A stretch of 64,000 nucleotides of DNA, taken from the NCBI GenBank assembly GCA_934045075.1, contig OW203747.1, forward strand, positions 11,241,692-11,305,691, in the 5' to 3' direction. The stretch is from Yponomeuta sedellus. Lineage: Eukaryota > Arthropoda > Insecta > Lepidoptera > Yponomeutidae. Each line of letters starts with the position of its first letter. Within the stretch, counting starts at the first letter, position 1. A program made the position numbers and the translations under genes. Below, one piece after another: positions 39,973-49,920 of this stretch. The notes under the pieces are model-generated. The model was not told where the DNA came from and searched no databases. It saw only the letters and a program-made list of their open reading frames with translations.

Positions 39973-40340
39973 CCGAAGCGCTCGCGGCCTAACCAAACCG
40001 AGTGATTGGAATCAATCACTTGAGTTAAGCAACAACAGGCGTGGTCAGGTGCAGGATGGGTGACCGTCCCATGACTACCGCTAGTGGCATTTTTCCGAGC
40101 GCTTCCGTGCTTCGCAAGGCACGTTAAGCCGTTGGTGCCGGCTGTCATGTAATGGCAGTCGTTAAGCCATGTCAGAGGCCTTAAGGGCGGCTTGATAACT
40201 TCTGACAGTAAGGCCTGCCACTGTCTTACAATCCTCCGCCAACCCGGCCTTGGCCCCCGTGGTAAAGTATGGCCTAACCTTCCTGCAATACAAGAAGAGA
40301 CCCGTGCCCCAACAGTGGGGACATATGACGGGTTTATATC
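39973..40340 (+). mobile_element. 5S-derived SINE, subfamily A, full length
   Basis: CCGAAGCGCTCGCGGCCTAA, TGAGTTAAGCAACAACAGGC, GGTGCAGGATGGGTGACCGT. One of the copies closest to 5S rRNA in the internal control region. Confidence 0.75.
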
Positions 40341-40738
40341 GATATCTTATAGAAAATGAACTTGAGTAGTTTTCGCTACATAATCTACGTGTAGTAATAT
40401 AATAATAATGTAACAACAAATTGCAAGACTACTGTGAAAAAAAGGTGTCAGGCAGTACTGGATTTTATTCGATATCGACTGAAAATCTGGGGAATAATAC
40501 CCTCGGCAGTATGCTGAGTCAGCTGCCTACTGGAGCAGCAGAGACACGCCGTGACCATTGCTTGTAAATGTTTTGTTAAGTACTTTGTTTTGTGGTGTCT
40601 TATATATAACTATTGATGTAATGAATGTGTTTTTCTTCTTTCCTCTTTATCCTTCTATATTGGCAGAGATCACATTGCAAGTACCTAGTAATTCATACGG
40701 TAGGTACTATCACGAATTGTAAACTCTGCTAATATACT
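40341..40738. other. No gene recognised; AT-rich
   Basis: No family match. Confidence 0.25.
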
Positions 40739-40950
40739 CGGATACTCGGACTAATATTATAAAGGCGAAAGTTTGAGAGTGTGTATGTTAGCTACTTCTT
40801 CACGTCTAAACGGCTCAAGCGATTTTAATAAAATTCGGTATGGAGTTAACTAACACCCTGGATTGACACATAGGCTACATTTTACTGCGAGAAAATACCT
40901 TATTCCCATGGGAAAATCAATAAACCGCGGGTAACACCGCGGGGCACTGC
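40739..40950 (+). mobile_element. Helitron (non-autonomous)
   Basis: ACTAATATTATAAAGGCGAA (5' type common in lepidopteran Helitrons), AAGCGATTTTAATAAAATTC, then hairpin CCGCGGGTAACACCGCGG, GGCACTGCTAGT. Confidence 0.65.
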
Positions 40951-40983
40951 TAGTTCTAGGATAAAGCTCGTATGAAACATCAA

Positions 40984-41331
40984 TCCTTTGTATGTCCCCA
41001 CTGCTGGGGCAAGGGTCGCTTCCTGCATCGCAAGAAGATTAAGTCATACTCTACCACGGGGGCCAAGTCCGGGTTGGTGGAGGATTGTAAGACAGTGGCG
41101 GGCCTTACTGTCATAAGTTATCAAGCCAACCATCAGGCTTCTGACTTGCCTTAACGACTGCTATTACAATGACTGCCGGCACCAACGGCTTAACGTGCCT
41201 TGCCTAGCACGGAAGCGCTCGGAAAAAATGCCACTAGCGGTAGTCAGAGGACGGTCACCCAACCAGCACCTGACCGCATTTGACCTGCGATTGATTCCAA
41301 TTACTCGGCTCCACTAGGCCGCGAGGGCTTC
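40984..41331 (-). mobile_element. 5S-derived SINE, subfamily A, full length, antisense
   Basis: TATGTCCCCACTGCTGGGGC ... CCACTAGGCCGCGAGGGCTT, with the body in reverse order. Confidence 0.7.
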
Positions 41332-41424
41332 TTAAGCTCGTATAATTATGATAAAACTTCACATGCAGGTAAATTCGTTTAGTAATCAAATATATATCAG
41401 AAACACCAACCACCGTTTGTGGTA

Positions 41425-41540
41425 AAGGAAAACATTCTGAGAAAATCCGATTTTCAGTTATTCGCACACCTGCGCAGTCCGCAGTGGGCACGCGTGGTGA
41501 TTAACCCCATACTTTTTATCTCTGAGGTAAGTCCGTTGCC
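41425..41540 (+). repeat. Family D repeat
   Basis: AAGGAAAACATTCTGAGAAA, GTCCGCAGTGGGCACGCGTG, GTGATTAACCCCATAC. Confidence 0.45.
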
Positions 41541-41704
41541 CAGCTTTGAGACCTCAACCTTTTCACAAATTAATAATCAATGCCTCCAAAACGCCTAAGT
41601 GAGATTTTTTTTAAGTATTGTTATTTTTTAATTTGCGTACCTACTACCAATCAAATTACATCAAAATTAAAACGGTTTTAGTACGTTTTAGTACTGATGG
41701 TGCC

Positions 41705-41857
41705 GAGTGCCGTGGTCTCTGATGAGAGTCATCTGAGACCACGGCACCTGTAAATGCGCCGAAACGTCGGAAAATTGTAAAAAAATATAATAAACGAGTG
41801 AAATCCGTGCTAAAACAGTTTTAATTATGTCTAGTACTCGTGTTAACCTTAGAAAAT
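41705..41857 (+). repeat. Hairpin-tailed CCGAAACGTCGG repeat
   Basis: Hairpin GTGCCGTGGTCTC (41707-41719) / GAGACCACGGCAC (41735-41747), with CTGATGAG in the loop region. Then GCGCCGAAACGTCGGAAAAT, AATAAACGAGTGAAATCC, CTCGTGTTAACCTTAG. Confidence 0.5.
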
Positions 41858-41986
41858 AGATTACATCAATACATCTAATTCATGATCCATTATTTAAAAA
41901 AAAAACAGTTATTACGGTATTAGATCTAAAATATTCATAAGCACTACATCATTCAATCGATTGATAAAGCTTTTGTTATTTTGAAG

Positions 41987-42016
41987 GTCAAGACTTATCT
42001 ATAGATAAGTCTTGAC
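41987..42016. repeat. Perfect 30-bp palindrome
   Basis: GTCAAGACTTATCTA followed directly by its exact reverse complement. Confidence 0.8.
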
Positions 42017-42094
42017 TAGTATACTAGAATATATAAAGAAGTCGCATATTTCTACGCGTCAAAAATCGTGACTTTTCTATATGTTACTTAATTA

Positions 42095-42197
42095 TTTAGT
42101 TAGGTGATCTGCCAGGATCGTGGCAAGTGGCAGTCCCTGGTCTCTGCCTACCCCTCTGGGAGGCAGAGACCAGGCACTGCAGGACAGGCGTGAGGTT
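42095..42197 (+). mobile_element. LINE 3' end, TATG-tailed family
   Basis: GATCTGCCAGGATCGTGGCA, AGTGGCAGTCCCTGGTCTCT, GCCTACCCCTCTGGGAGGCA, ACAGGCGTGAGGTTATG. Sense orientation, tail at 42198. An internal inverted AGAGACCAGGCAC repeat marks a small rearrangement. Confidence 0.65.
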
Positions 42198-42324
42198 ATG
42201 TATGTATGTATGTATGTATGTATGTATGTATGTATGTATGTATGTATGTATGTATGTATGTATGTATGTATGTATGTATGTATGTATGTATGTATGTATG
42301 TATGTATGTATGTATGTATGTATG

Positions 42325-42358
<34 letters not shown>

Positions 42359-42425
42359 TGTATGTATGTATGTATGTATGTATGTATGTATGTATGTATG
42401 TATGTATGTATGTATGTATGTATGT
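42198..42425. repeat. TATG microsatellite
   Basis: About 57 units of TATG with one ATA interruption near 42327. Continuous with the LINE 3' end. The MYVC frames are artefacts. Confidence 0.95.
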
Positions 42426-43002
42426 TAGTAAATTATCAAATTGTGTCATTTTAGCGCGACGCGCGCTGTCATGCTACCGACGCTGAACATCTGGTTTTAA
42501 CCAGTTTGTGACGGCAACCTGGCGCCAAGCGTTAATCTATCTCTAACGTCCAGTTAAACGAGCATTTGATTATCGCACAGACAACATTGTAAGCAATAAT
42601 TAAGCGTATAGTGAGGTCAATCGCAAGCATACTGACATGGATCTTATGGAGTTGGATATACAGCCGAGAATCAAAGGAAAGTTGTAACGTAGGTATACGT
42701 TGAATTCTGAACTGTTGCGTAAATAAAATAGCTCCTATTACGAATGGCGTTAGTGTAGAAATCTAACAAAAAAAATACTCATAGAGAATTGGTAATTGTG
42801 TAAAAAAACGTCTACAACATTTTCAAGCATCCCATTAGTACCTACCTAGGTATACTCGGATTTGTTCAAAGTCAATCTAGAATTAAATGGTACCTAAGTT
42901 GGTACCTAATATACAATTTATTGAGGTTATTATTTCAAGAAATTTACAGAATACATATCAAATACTAAAAAAAAAATACACTGAAACCTGTATAGGTTTA
43001 TC

Positions 43003-43190
43003 TCTCTGTAGGGCGCGTCTGCCTACCATGCAAAAGGTCATGGGTTCGGACCCCGGCTGGGGACATAAAAAAGTTTAGGTACATGTTTGTGATGTCGCTG
43101 TTTCTGGTTCCCACGACCCAGGGTATCCTAGTGTGGGGCCAGCGGCAATGTATGTGCTTGTATGTACCTAAATGTTATTATTATTGTATG
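43003..43190 (+). mobile_element. Metulj-like tRNA-derived SINE, diverged head
   Basis: GCGCGTCTGCCTACCATGCA, GGTTCGGACCCCGGCTGGGG, GTTTGTGATGTCGCTGTTTC, TATCCTAGTGTGGGGCCAGC. Confidence 0.65.
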
Positions 43191-43367
43191 TGACGAATAG
43201 TTACTCTGTTCTCATAACTAGTTTAGCTGGCAAAACTTAGATGCAAGCCATTTAAAATATTTACTTTGTGGTGTGTGCAATAAAGATTTCTAATCTAATC
43301 TAGCTCAAGAAGCGTTGTCGTAGGGCATTGTTCCAGGCATTATTCTCGCATCTTAACATATCTTTAG

Positions 43368-43519
43368 GGTACCCTGTGTCGTGGGAACCAGAAACAACGA
43401 CATCACAAACATGTAAACATCCAAGACCTGGGTTTTTTTTGTTCCCAGCCGGGATTCGAACCCGGGACCTCTTGCATGGTAGGCAGACGCGCTACCGCTA
43501 CGCCACAGACGTCGTCGAA
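43368..43519 (-). mobile_element. Metulj-like tRNA-derived SINE, antisense
   Basis: ACCCTGTGTCGTGGGAACCA, GCCGGGATTCGAACCCGGGA, CCTCTTGCATGGTAGGCAGA, CGCGCTACCGCTACGCCACA. Confidence 0.75.
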
Positions 43520-43611
43520 AAAATATTAAAAAAATTGTTAGGTTATTCTCACACAATACTCGTATTACATTATATCATCACATCACACGAATATCATAAA
43601 GGCGAATGTGG

Positions 43612-43973
43612 CGATATCAACCCTTGTATGTCCCCACTGCTGGGGCACGGGTCATTCCTGCATCGCAGGAAGGTTAGGCCATACTCCACCACGGGGGTCA
43701 AGTCCGGGTTAGTGGAGGATTAAACAGTGGCGGGCCTTACTGTCAGAAGTTATCAAGCCGCCCATAAGGCCTCAGACATGACTTAACGACTGCCATTATA
43801 TGACAGCCGGCACCAACGGCTTAACGTGCCTTGCGAAGCACGGAAGCGCTCAGAAAAATGCCACTAGCGGTAGTCACGGGACGGTCACACATCCTGTAGC
43901 TGACCGCGCCTGTTGTTGCTTGACTCAAGTAATTAACTCCAATCACTCGGTTCGCCTAGGCCACGAGCGCTTC
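43612..43973 (-). mobile_element. 5S-derived SINE, subfamily A, full length, antisense
   Basis: GTATGTCCCCACTGCTGGGG ... CAATCACTCGGTTCGCCTAG, GCCACGAGCGCTTC. It abuts a Helitron 3' remnant at 43985-44033 (GCGGGTAACAACGCGGGGCA). Confidence 0.7.
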
Positions 43974-44149
43974 CCTTCCGAAAATATGTTATTCCCTAAT
44001 AAACAGCGGGTAACAACGCGGGGCACAGCTAAAAGTACATGAAAAAGGAGTATAGATAGACGGAATCATTGAATCACTCAGATCTATCCATTTAAATGGA
44101 AGCTGCGAACTTCCCAAAAGAAGAAAAGTTATTTAACTACAGTCTGTAA

Positions 44150-44367
44150 GCTTTTAGAATATACCTCGGCTACTATCGGATAGAATCGGATATATTCGTG
44201 TAATAGAAATATCGGAACTAATATGACACTTAATTTCGACATCGGAACTAAAATGATACTCAATTTGGGAATATAGAGCAGGAAGTTATTACACTCGTGT
44301 GCTTTCGGCGAAAACCGAAGCCTACTCTAGAGCCCGAGGTAGGTATGTTCTAAAAGCTAACAGACTG
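44150..44367. mobile_element. Tc1/mariner-like MITE, complete
   Basis: CAGTCTGTAAGCTTTTAGAA ... CTAAAAGCTAACAGACTG, flanked by TA on both sides. Confidence 0.7.
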
Positions 44368-44429
44368 TACAACCGATTTGATTCTATAATAAAAAAATAA
44401 ATTTGTTTATCGCGGAATGCAGGGATTTT

Positions 44430-44561
44430 TTCGGAAATCGGAACTAAAATGACACTTAATTTCGAAATACAGAGCAGGACGTAGTATTACACTCGTGTGC
44501 TTTCGGCGAAAACCGAAGCCTACTCTAGAGCCCGAGGTATATTCTAAAAGCTAACAGACTG
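44430..44561 (+). mobile_element. Tc1/mariner-like MITE, right half
   Basis: TCGGAACTAAAATGACACTT, TTTCGGCGAAAACCGAAGCC, GAGCCCGAGGTATATTCTAA, AAGCTAACAGACTG. It lies 63 bp after the complete copy, in the same orientation. Confidence 0.6.
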
Positions 44562-44762
44562 TTACTATGAGACCTAATGCGGAAATCTCAGATCTAACTA
44601 ACAACACCCTGTATAAAGTGTTGGGCAACGCGGCAGACCGGTAGCAGTTAATTGGACAAGACCAGCACAAAGCCTGCGTGACTCGCCGATACCTTTGTAT
44701 GGTAAACTTACACTTGTACAGTAGGCTAGAGCTGTTAGTTAGCCGGAGTCACACGTGTGACT

Positions 44763-45086
44763 GAAGCGCTCGTGGCCTAGTCACTTACTATCACTTGAGT
44801 TAAGCAACAACAGGCGCGGTCAAGTGCAAGATGGGCGACCGTCCCGTGACTACCGGTAGTGGCATATTTCCGTGCTTCGCCAGGCACGTTTTTAGCTGGT
44901 GCTGGCTGTCATGTAAAGGTAGTCGTTAAGCCATGTCAGTGGCCTTATGAGCGGCTTGATAATTTCTGACAGTAAGACATTGATTTACAATCCACCAACC
45001 CGGATTTGGCCCCCGTGGTGCAGTATGGCCTAACCTTCCGAAGAGACCCCGGCCCCAGCAATGGAGACATACAAGGGTTGATATCG
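44763..45086 (+). mobile_element. 5S-derived SINE, subfamily A
   Basis: GAAGCGCTCGTGGCCTAGTC, GAGTTAAGCAACAACAGGCG, CAAGATGGGCGACCGTCCCG, ending CAATGGAGACATACAAGGGT, with small deletions. Confidence 0.65.
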
Positions 45087-45094
45087 AGAGGAAA

Positions 45095-45239
45095 TGCGAA
45101 GCACGGAAGCGCTCGGAAAAATGCCACTAGCGGTAGTCACGGAACGGTCATTCATCCCGCTCCTGACCGCGCCTATTGTTGCTTAACTCAAGTTGATTGA
45201 TTCCAATCACTCGGTTCGACTAGGCCACGAGCGCTTCAA
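45095..45239 (-). mobile_element. 5S-derived SINE head half, antisense, tail-to-tail with the previous copy
   Basis: TGCGAAGCACGGAAGCGCTC, CCTGACCGCGCCTATTGTTG, CAATCACTCGGTTCGACTAG. It forms a foldback with 44763-44880. Confidence 0.65.
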
Positions 45240-45813
45240 GAGAGAGAATACGGCTGAGAATACGGAGAGCGGCGGAGAATACGGCTGACAAAAAAAAATC
45301 TCTCCTAGAAAACAAACCAATTGGTTCGTACGGACGACCTCTAGCATCTGAGGCAAAGGATTCGACCAATACGCTCCTATCTCCCACCGCAGTCAACAAG
45401 GCCCATTTAAAAATTACTAGCACCAATATTATATTACCCGTATACGAAACCGAATACGTCTATTTGGCTGCTAACGCCGTCATCTCACGCCCCTGCCCCA
45501 AACACGGTTTTTGCCGAAAACTCGATTTGAAAAGGCAGATGTTGAGCCCGCACGTTTATTATCCTGCCAGCCCCCAACTGCGATAACGAAGTAATAATAA
45601 TTGGGCACGCCCTTTGATCGCGCCCGCCAAATGTAACATAATGGATGATACGCCCTATTTCTCTACGAAGCTTCGGTGGCCTTCCAGCGTAGAAATTAAA
45701 CTCGGTTTATAACTGTTGGAGGCATCAGGCAGCGCGACAAATGTATCAAAGACTAATTAGGGTATCTACCAACGATTTAGCTTGCTTAGTGGGTAAGATA
45801 AGATATTCTCTTT
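45240..45813. other. Repeat-free block, moderately GC-rich
   Basis: Starts with short GAGAATACGG repeats (45245-45290). 45460-45790 has no repeat match and carries CCTTTGATCGCGCCC, GTATCAAAGACTAATTAG and similar. Candidate conserved noncoding element; no coding frame. Confidence 0.3.
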
Positions 45814-46010
45814 AAAAACCTATTTAGAGGCCAAAAACTCCGCCAATGCCGGGACTCGAACCCGTGACCTCTGGCTAACAGTACCAGCGCTCTCCCAACT
45901 GAGCTAATGAGCAAGTGCTTGCCTCAGCGAAATTTCGCACCTCTTTACAATATTCCCTGTATTATTTACACCCGTCCTAAGCAAGGGTTAGTGCAACAAA
46001 AATAATATAA
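45814..46010 (-). mobile_element. tRNA-derived SINE, family A, antisense
   Basis: AAAAACCTATTTAGAGGCCA, TGCCGGGACTCGAACCCGTG, GCGCTCTCCCAACTGAGCTA, CCTCTTTACAATATTCCCTG. Confidence 0.7.
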
Positions 46011-46015
46011 GATAA

Positions 46016-46384
46016 GAAGCGCTCGTGGCCTAGGCGAACCGAGTGATTGGAATCAATCACTTGGTTAAGCAACAACAGGTGCGGTCAGGTACAGGATGGG
46101 TGAGCATCCCGTGACTACCGCTAGTGGCATTTTTCCGAGCGCTTCCGTGCTTCGCAAGGCACGTTAAGCCGTTGGTGCCGGCTGGCATATAATGGCAGTC
46201 GTTGAGCCATGTCAGAGGCATTATGGTCGGCTTGATAACTTCTGACAGTAACGCCCGCCACTGTCTCACAATCCTCCACCAACCCGGACTTGGCCCCCGT
46301 GGTGGAGTATGGCCTAACGTTCCTGCGATGCGATGCAGGAAGAGACCCGTACCCCAGCAGTGGGGACATACAAGGGTCGATAAC
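46016..46384 (+). mobile_element. 5S-derived SINE, subfamily A, full length
   Basis: GAAGCGCTCGTGGCCTAGGC, GGTACAGGATGGGTGAGCAT ... CAGTGGGGACATACAAGGGT; duplicated CGATG at 46327. Confidence 0.7.
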
Positions 46385-46494
46385 CATACTACATAGGACG
46401 TTACGTTTAGTTGTGGATTATAGATTTAAATGTACTATCTCAATAGTACAAATGACTAGTACAAATGAAATAATAGGGACTGCTTCATTAGTCT

Positions 46495-46560
46495 AAAGAC
46501 AACCAAGACAGAGGTCGTGGGTTCGATTCCCACTGGGAGCCGCCGTACGTACATTTTGTA
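46495..46560 (+). repeat. tRNA-derived SINE family C fragment
   Basis: AGACAGAGGTCGTGGGTTCG, ATTCCCACTGGGAGCCGCCG. Confidence 0.45.
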
Positions 46561-46580
46561 CAAGAGCACTCAGTCTGGGT

Positions 46581-46731
46581 CGTAAAGCCATGTCGAAGGC
46601 CTTATGGGCGGCTTGATAACTTCTGACAGTAAGGCCCGCCACTGCCTTACAATCCTCCACCAACCCGGACTTGGCCCCCGTGGTGGAGTAAGGCCTATCC
46701 TTCCTGCGATGCAGGAAGAGACCCGTGCCCC
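46581..46731 (+). mobile_element. 5S-derived SINE 3' half, abutting a family A SINE
   Basis: TAAAGCCATGTCGAAGGCCT ... GAAGAGACCCGTGCCCC, running straight into GGCTGTCCGTGCCCGAGGTC of the next element. Confidence 0.65.
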
Positions 46732-46840
46732 TGGCTGTCCGTGCCCGAGGTCGCGGGTTCGAGTCCTGGCATGGGTGGAATTTTTAGCCTCTAAATAGGT
46801 TTTTAAATTCTCCTTAGCACGGGTTAGTGCATTAAAATCA
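46732..46840 (+). mobile_element. tRNA-derived SINE, family A, 5'-truncated
   Basis: GGTCGCGGGTTCGAGTCCTG, AAATAGGTTTTTAAATTCTC, CTTAGCACGGGTTAGTGCAT. Confidence 0.65.
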
Positions 46841-46894
46841 TCTTTATTACCTTGTCAAAGTCAAAATAGTCAATTCATACTATCAGGCTAGCAG

Positions 46895-47130
46895 AGCATA
46901 ATGGTGCAACCCTCTTTACACCATTTTTTATATTTCTTATTCTATCTATCACTTTCAAATATATAAAATTAGGTATGTCACACATTTCCGCGATTTCCCT
47001 CATTTTCATCATTACCACATATTAAAAAGACACAATCAGTACTATTTTACATCTTTACACCTGACTATTTTTACCTGCTTATTCAGTTTTCGTTCAGTTT
47101 CCTGTTTTTATTATAAAGTGCGTAAAGTTT
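46895..47130. repeat. Interspersed repeat, paired with 61430-61640
   Basis: CTTTACACCATTTTTTATAT, CTATCTATCACTTTCAAATA, GTCACACATTTCCGCGATTT, CCTCATTTTCAT, TTTTTACCTGCTTATTCAGT occur in order in both places. Confidence 0.5.
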
Positions 47131-48250
47131 TTAGTATAAACTGCCAGAAAATATAAAAGATATAAAGAAATTACATATTTTGAAAGCTAAGATTAGGTAC
47201 GCAATATTTAATAAATAACAGCTATTATACAATAAATGAGTATTCTAATAATATGTTAATTAAATTAAATAATACGATTCAATAATGTAGGTACTGAAAT
47301 AATGCAATGGAAATTAATAATGAAATTGTAAATAAAACTGAGATTGTAAATAAATGTGTACATATTTGTAAATATATAGTTTTAGCAAAGTTGTAGTGCC
47401 CGGGTGTAGGGTGTAGGGTGTCATGTAGAACTAGAATTACTTATTAATATTATTACCACCTGTATTATTACCATGACATGCAATAAACAAAATGATAAAG
47501 AAAACGGTATAAATAATGCACAAAGTTGAAGTCGTTCCAGTTTTATTCAGTTCCAGTTTTATGAAGTCGTATCAGTTTCAATAAAGATTTAAACAAAATA
47601 CTAATTTCAAAATGTTATTATACGATAGAAGAATATTTAAAAGATAGTATAGATGAAATGAGATAAATAATTGTATAAATGTAACTTTATAAATATAATT
47701 AACTAAATTGTATGATAATAATTCAAATTAAATTTAAGTTAATGTACATACTTTTATATAGCACTTTAAAATGTTGCGTGCCCTACAGGGTCCAGATCTT
47801 ATCAAATAACTGTCAAGTTATAATGTAACAACCTTGAAACTTGTGGAATGCAATAAAGTATTGAGTATTATTTAAAAGTTCTACAACACTACAATGTGAC
47901 AAGGTTCTAAGGTGTTTGCATGCCGTATCTCTAAACACAGATCGATCAATTATTTCGCACCTGCCTGAAAGAAGTACACACCAACAGACCTCTGCTATAC
48001 TATATTATGGTAGGCATTACAATCTAATTAACTCACTGAAACGTGACTCAGTTAGAGATTTCATAACGTTGATAGAGAGTTTCAGACTCATCCATCGAGA
48101 TTGTATCGCGTTTTTGACGTCTCCTTATCGCGACATTGCTAAATACCGTATCGATTTTGGAATTCATGTAATTATGTGATAAGGGCGACACATGTGAATG
48201 CGCGAAAGATCTGCACCATGAATGTTTTTAAAAATATGATTAGTTTTTTT
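47131..48250. other. AT-rich; one unrecognised 87-codon frame at 47916-48179
   Basis: The plus-strand frame at 47916 (ends ...YRIDFGIHVIM) has no recognised domain, no splice support and could be chance or an old transposon piece. The rest is very AT-rich. Confidence 0.25.
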
Positions 48251-48345
48251 ATAATTAAAACTGTTTTTACACGGATTTATGCTCGTTTATTACATTTTTA
48301 CAATTTTCCGACGTTTCGGCACTTTTTAAGGTGCCATGGTCTCGG
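48251..48345 (-). repeat. Hairpin-tailed CCGAAACGTCGG repeat, antisense
   Basis: ATAATTAAAACTGTTTTTAC, ATTTTCCGACGTTTCGGCAC, TTTTTAAGGTGCCATGGTCT. Confidence 0.45.
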
Positions 48346-48561
48346 ATGACTGAGGTGACAGGCGTCTTAATTATATGCTAGCTTTTACCCGCCTTTGGCT
48401 TAGCACTTTTCAAAAATATCTCGACATAAACTCGAATCTATAAGAACCAATAGTGGCCAGCCAGAGCGTTGCGTACTTCCCGCGGCCCCGCGGGTTGTTG
48501 TGCTGAGAGACGGAGAGGCGATACTAATGTTTCTCGCATTTTTGAAACAAGAGTTTTCGTT

Positions 48562-48812
48562 TTAAAAACCTATGTTAGAGGCTAAAAATTACACCCATGC
48601 CGGGATTCGAACCCGCGACCTCTGGCTTTCCATGCCAGCGCTCTTAAATACTGAGCTAATGGACTACTCACCGGGATCAGTGAATTTCGAACCTCTTTAC
48701 AATATTCTCTGTATTACGTACAGGCAGCGACATCTGGCTGAAGTAATTTGCATCACTTACAGCCCCGAGTACCTACTTTGCAGTTAGGTTTTACATCGGA
48801 ATATTTTTCGTT
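48562..48812 (-). mobile_element. tRNA-derived SINE, family A, near full length, antisense
   Basis: TTAAAAACCTATGTTAGAGG, TGCCGGGATTCGAACCCGCG, CTGTATTACGTACAGGCAGC, TTGCATCACTTACAGCCCCG, TTGCAGTTAGGTTTTACATC. Confidence 0.75.
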
Positions 48813-49165
48813 TCATTTATTTTTTATTTTCGTCGATTCTTAAAAGCAATACTCTAAATACTTAAATGTCATTTTTAATTACTAACAACATAACCGCGGC
48901 TCTCAAACCGGCCACATGTCAGCAGTACCTATAGGACCTTCTGTGCCTCGGTAGTGCAAGTATACTGATTGCTCTACCCATCATTTATTCCGTACCGATA
49001 AGGACGCTCCGATAGTCTTCAAAAACCTACTTGGCAATATGAAAAACAAGCGTAATTATAGAAATATTGTCAGATTATGCCGTGTTTAATTTTGTCGTAT
49101 TGTGATCCGAGATTTTGTATTTGCTTAAGTTAGGGGCTAATGTCCGTTTTAATAAAGCTATCTAA

Positions 49166-49339
49166 AGCCAGGTTTTCGCGGTCTTAGTGCGCTCGGTCCG
49201 TGTGCGCCATCCGAGTAAACTAATGATTCTGATTGGCTTTTTTGATGTTGTCACGAAAAACTGTCCATCCGAGTAAACAAGCATTAGTTTACTCGGATGG
49301 CGCACTCGGACCGAGCGCAAAGACCGTGAAAACGCGGCT
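49166..49339. mobile_element. MITE with long TIRs, second copy of the 37221 family
   Basis: AGCCAGGTTTTCGCGGTCTT, CATCCGAGTAAACTAATG ... CATTAGTTTACTCGGATGGC, GACCGTGAAAACGCGGCT. Confidence 0.65.
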
Positions 49340-49369
49340 TACGCTATCTTACCGCTGAAGTAGGTCTGG

Positions 49370-49690
49370 CCCAGTTTATGAATTGAGAATTCCGCTAAGT
49401 AAATACTAGTTAACTTTGACGACCTCTGTGGCGTAGCGGTAGCGCGTCTGCCTACCATGCAGGTCCCGGGTTCGAGTCCCGGCTGGGAACAAAAAAAGAC
49501 CAGGTCTTGGATGTTTACATGTTTGTGATGTTGTTATTTCTGGTTCCCACGACACAGGGTATCCTAGTGTGGGGCCAGAAGCAATGTATGTGCTTGGATG
49601 TAAATGTTATGTTAACTGTAGTGCTGACCCTTTCAATTTCTCAGAAAAGAGCGTGACAGAACGTTAGGTACTTAAGTATTTACCGAGGAT
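49370..49690. mobile_element. AATTGAGAATT MITE interrupted by a SINE
   Basis: Left part TATGAATTGAGAATTCCGCT, AAGTAAATACTAG; right part CTGTAGTGCTGACCC, GAAAAGAGCGTGACAGAACG. The uninterrupted equivalent lies at 49805-49920. Confidence 0.6.
49416..49610 (+). mobile_element. Metulj-like SINE nested in a MITE, 7-bp TSD
   Basis: GACGACCTCTGTGGCGTAGC, CGCGTCTGCCTACCATGCAG, GTCCCGGGTTCGAGTCCCGG ... GGTATCCTAGTGTGGGGCCA. GTTAACT lies at 49409-49415 and 49611-49617; the empty-site equivalent at 49805 confirms the boundaries. Confidence 0.8.
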
Positions 49691-49800
49691 TGTCTGGAAG
49701 AGATCACTTTTAGTGATAAGGCCGCCGGCTGTACTCTTAGTTTAAGAAACATCTGTGTAATTTCCCTTTTATGTACAATAAAGTTTTCTATTTATATTTA
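49684..49800 (+). repeat. LINE 3' terminus (GGAAGAGATC variant)
   Basis: GATTGTCTGGAAGAGATCAC, TTTTAGTGATAAGGCCGCCG, TATGTACAATAAAGTTTTCT. Confidence 0.5.
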
Positions 49801-49804
49801 AATT

Positions 49805-49920
49805 CGGAAATATATGGGCCGATTACTGAATTGAGAATTCTGCTAAGTAAATAGCTAACTGTAGTGCTGTCTCTTCGCGTTTTTCAGAAAAGAGCGTGAC
49901 AGAACGTCAATTCGGAAATC
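49805..49920. mobile_element. AATTGAGAATT MITE, left part and core
   Basis: TACTGAATTGAGAATTCTGC, TAAGTAAATAGCTAACTGTA, AGAAAAGAGCGTGACAGAAC. Confidence 0.5.

Noticed and set aside
39995..40080. A real 5S rRNA gene
   Set aside because: Only the internal control region resembles 5S. The flanking arms and the rest of the 360-bp unit do not, and copies are dispersed and truncated.
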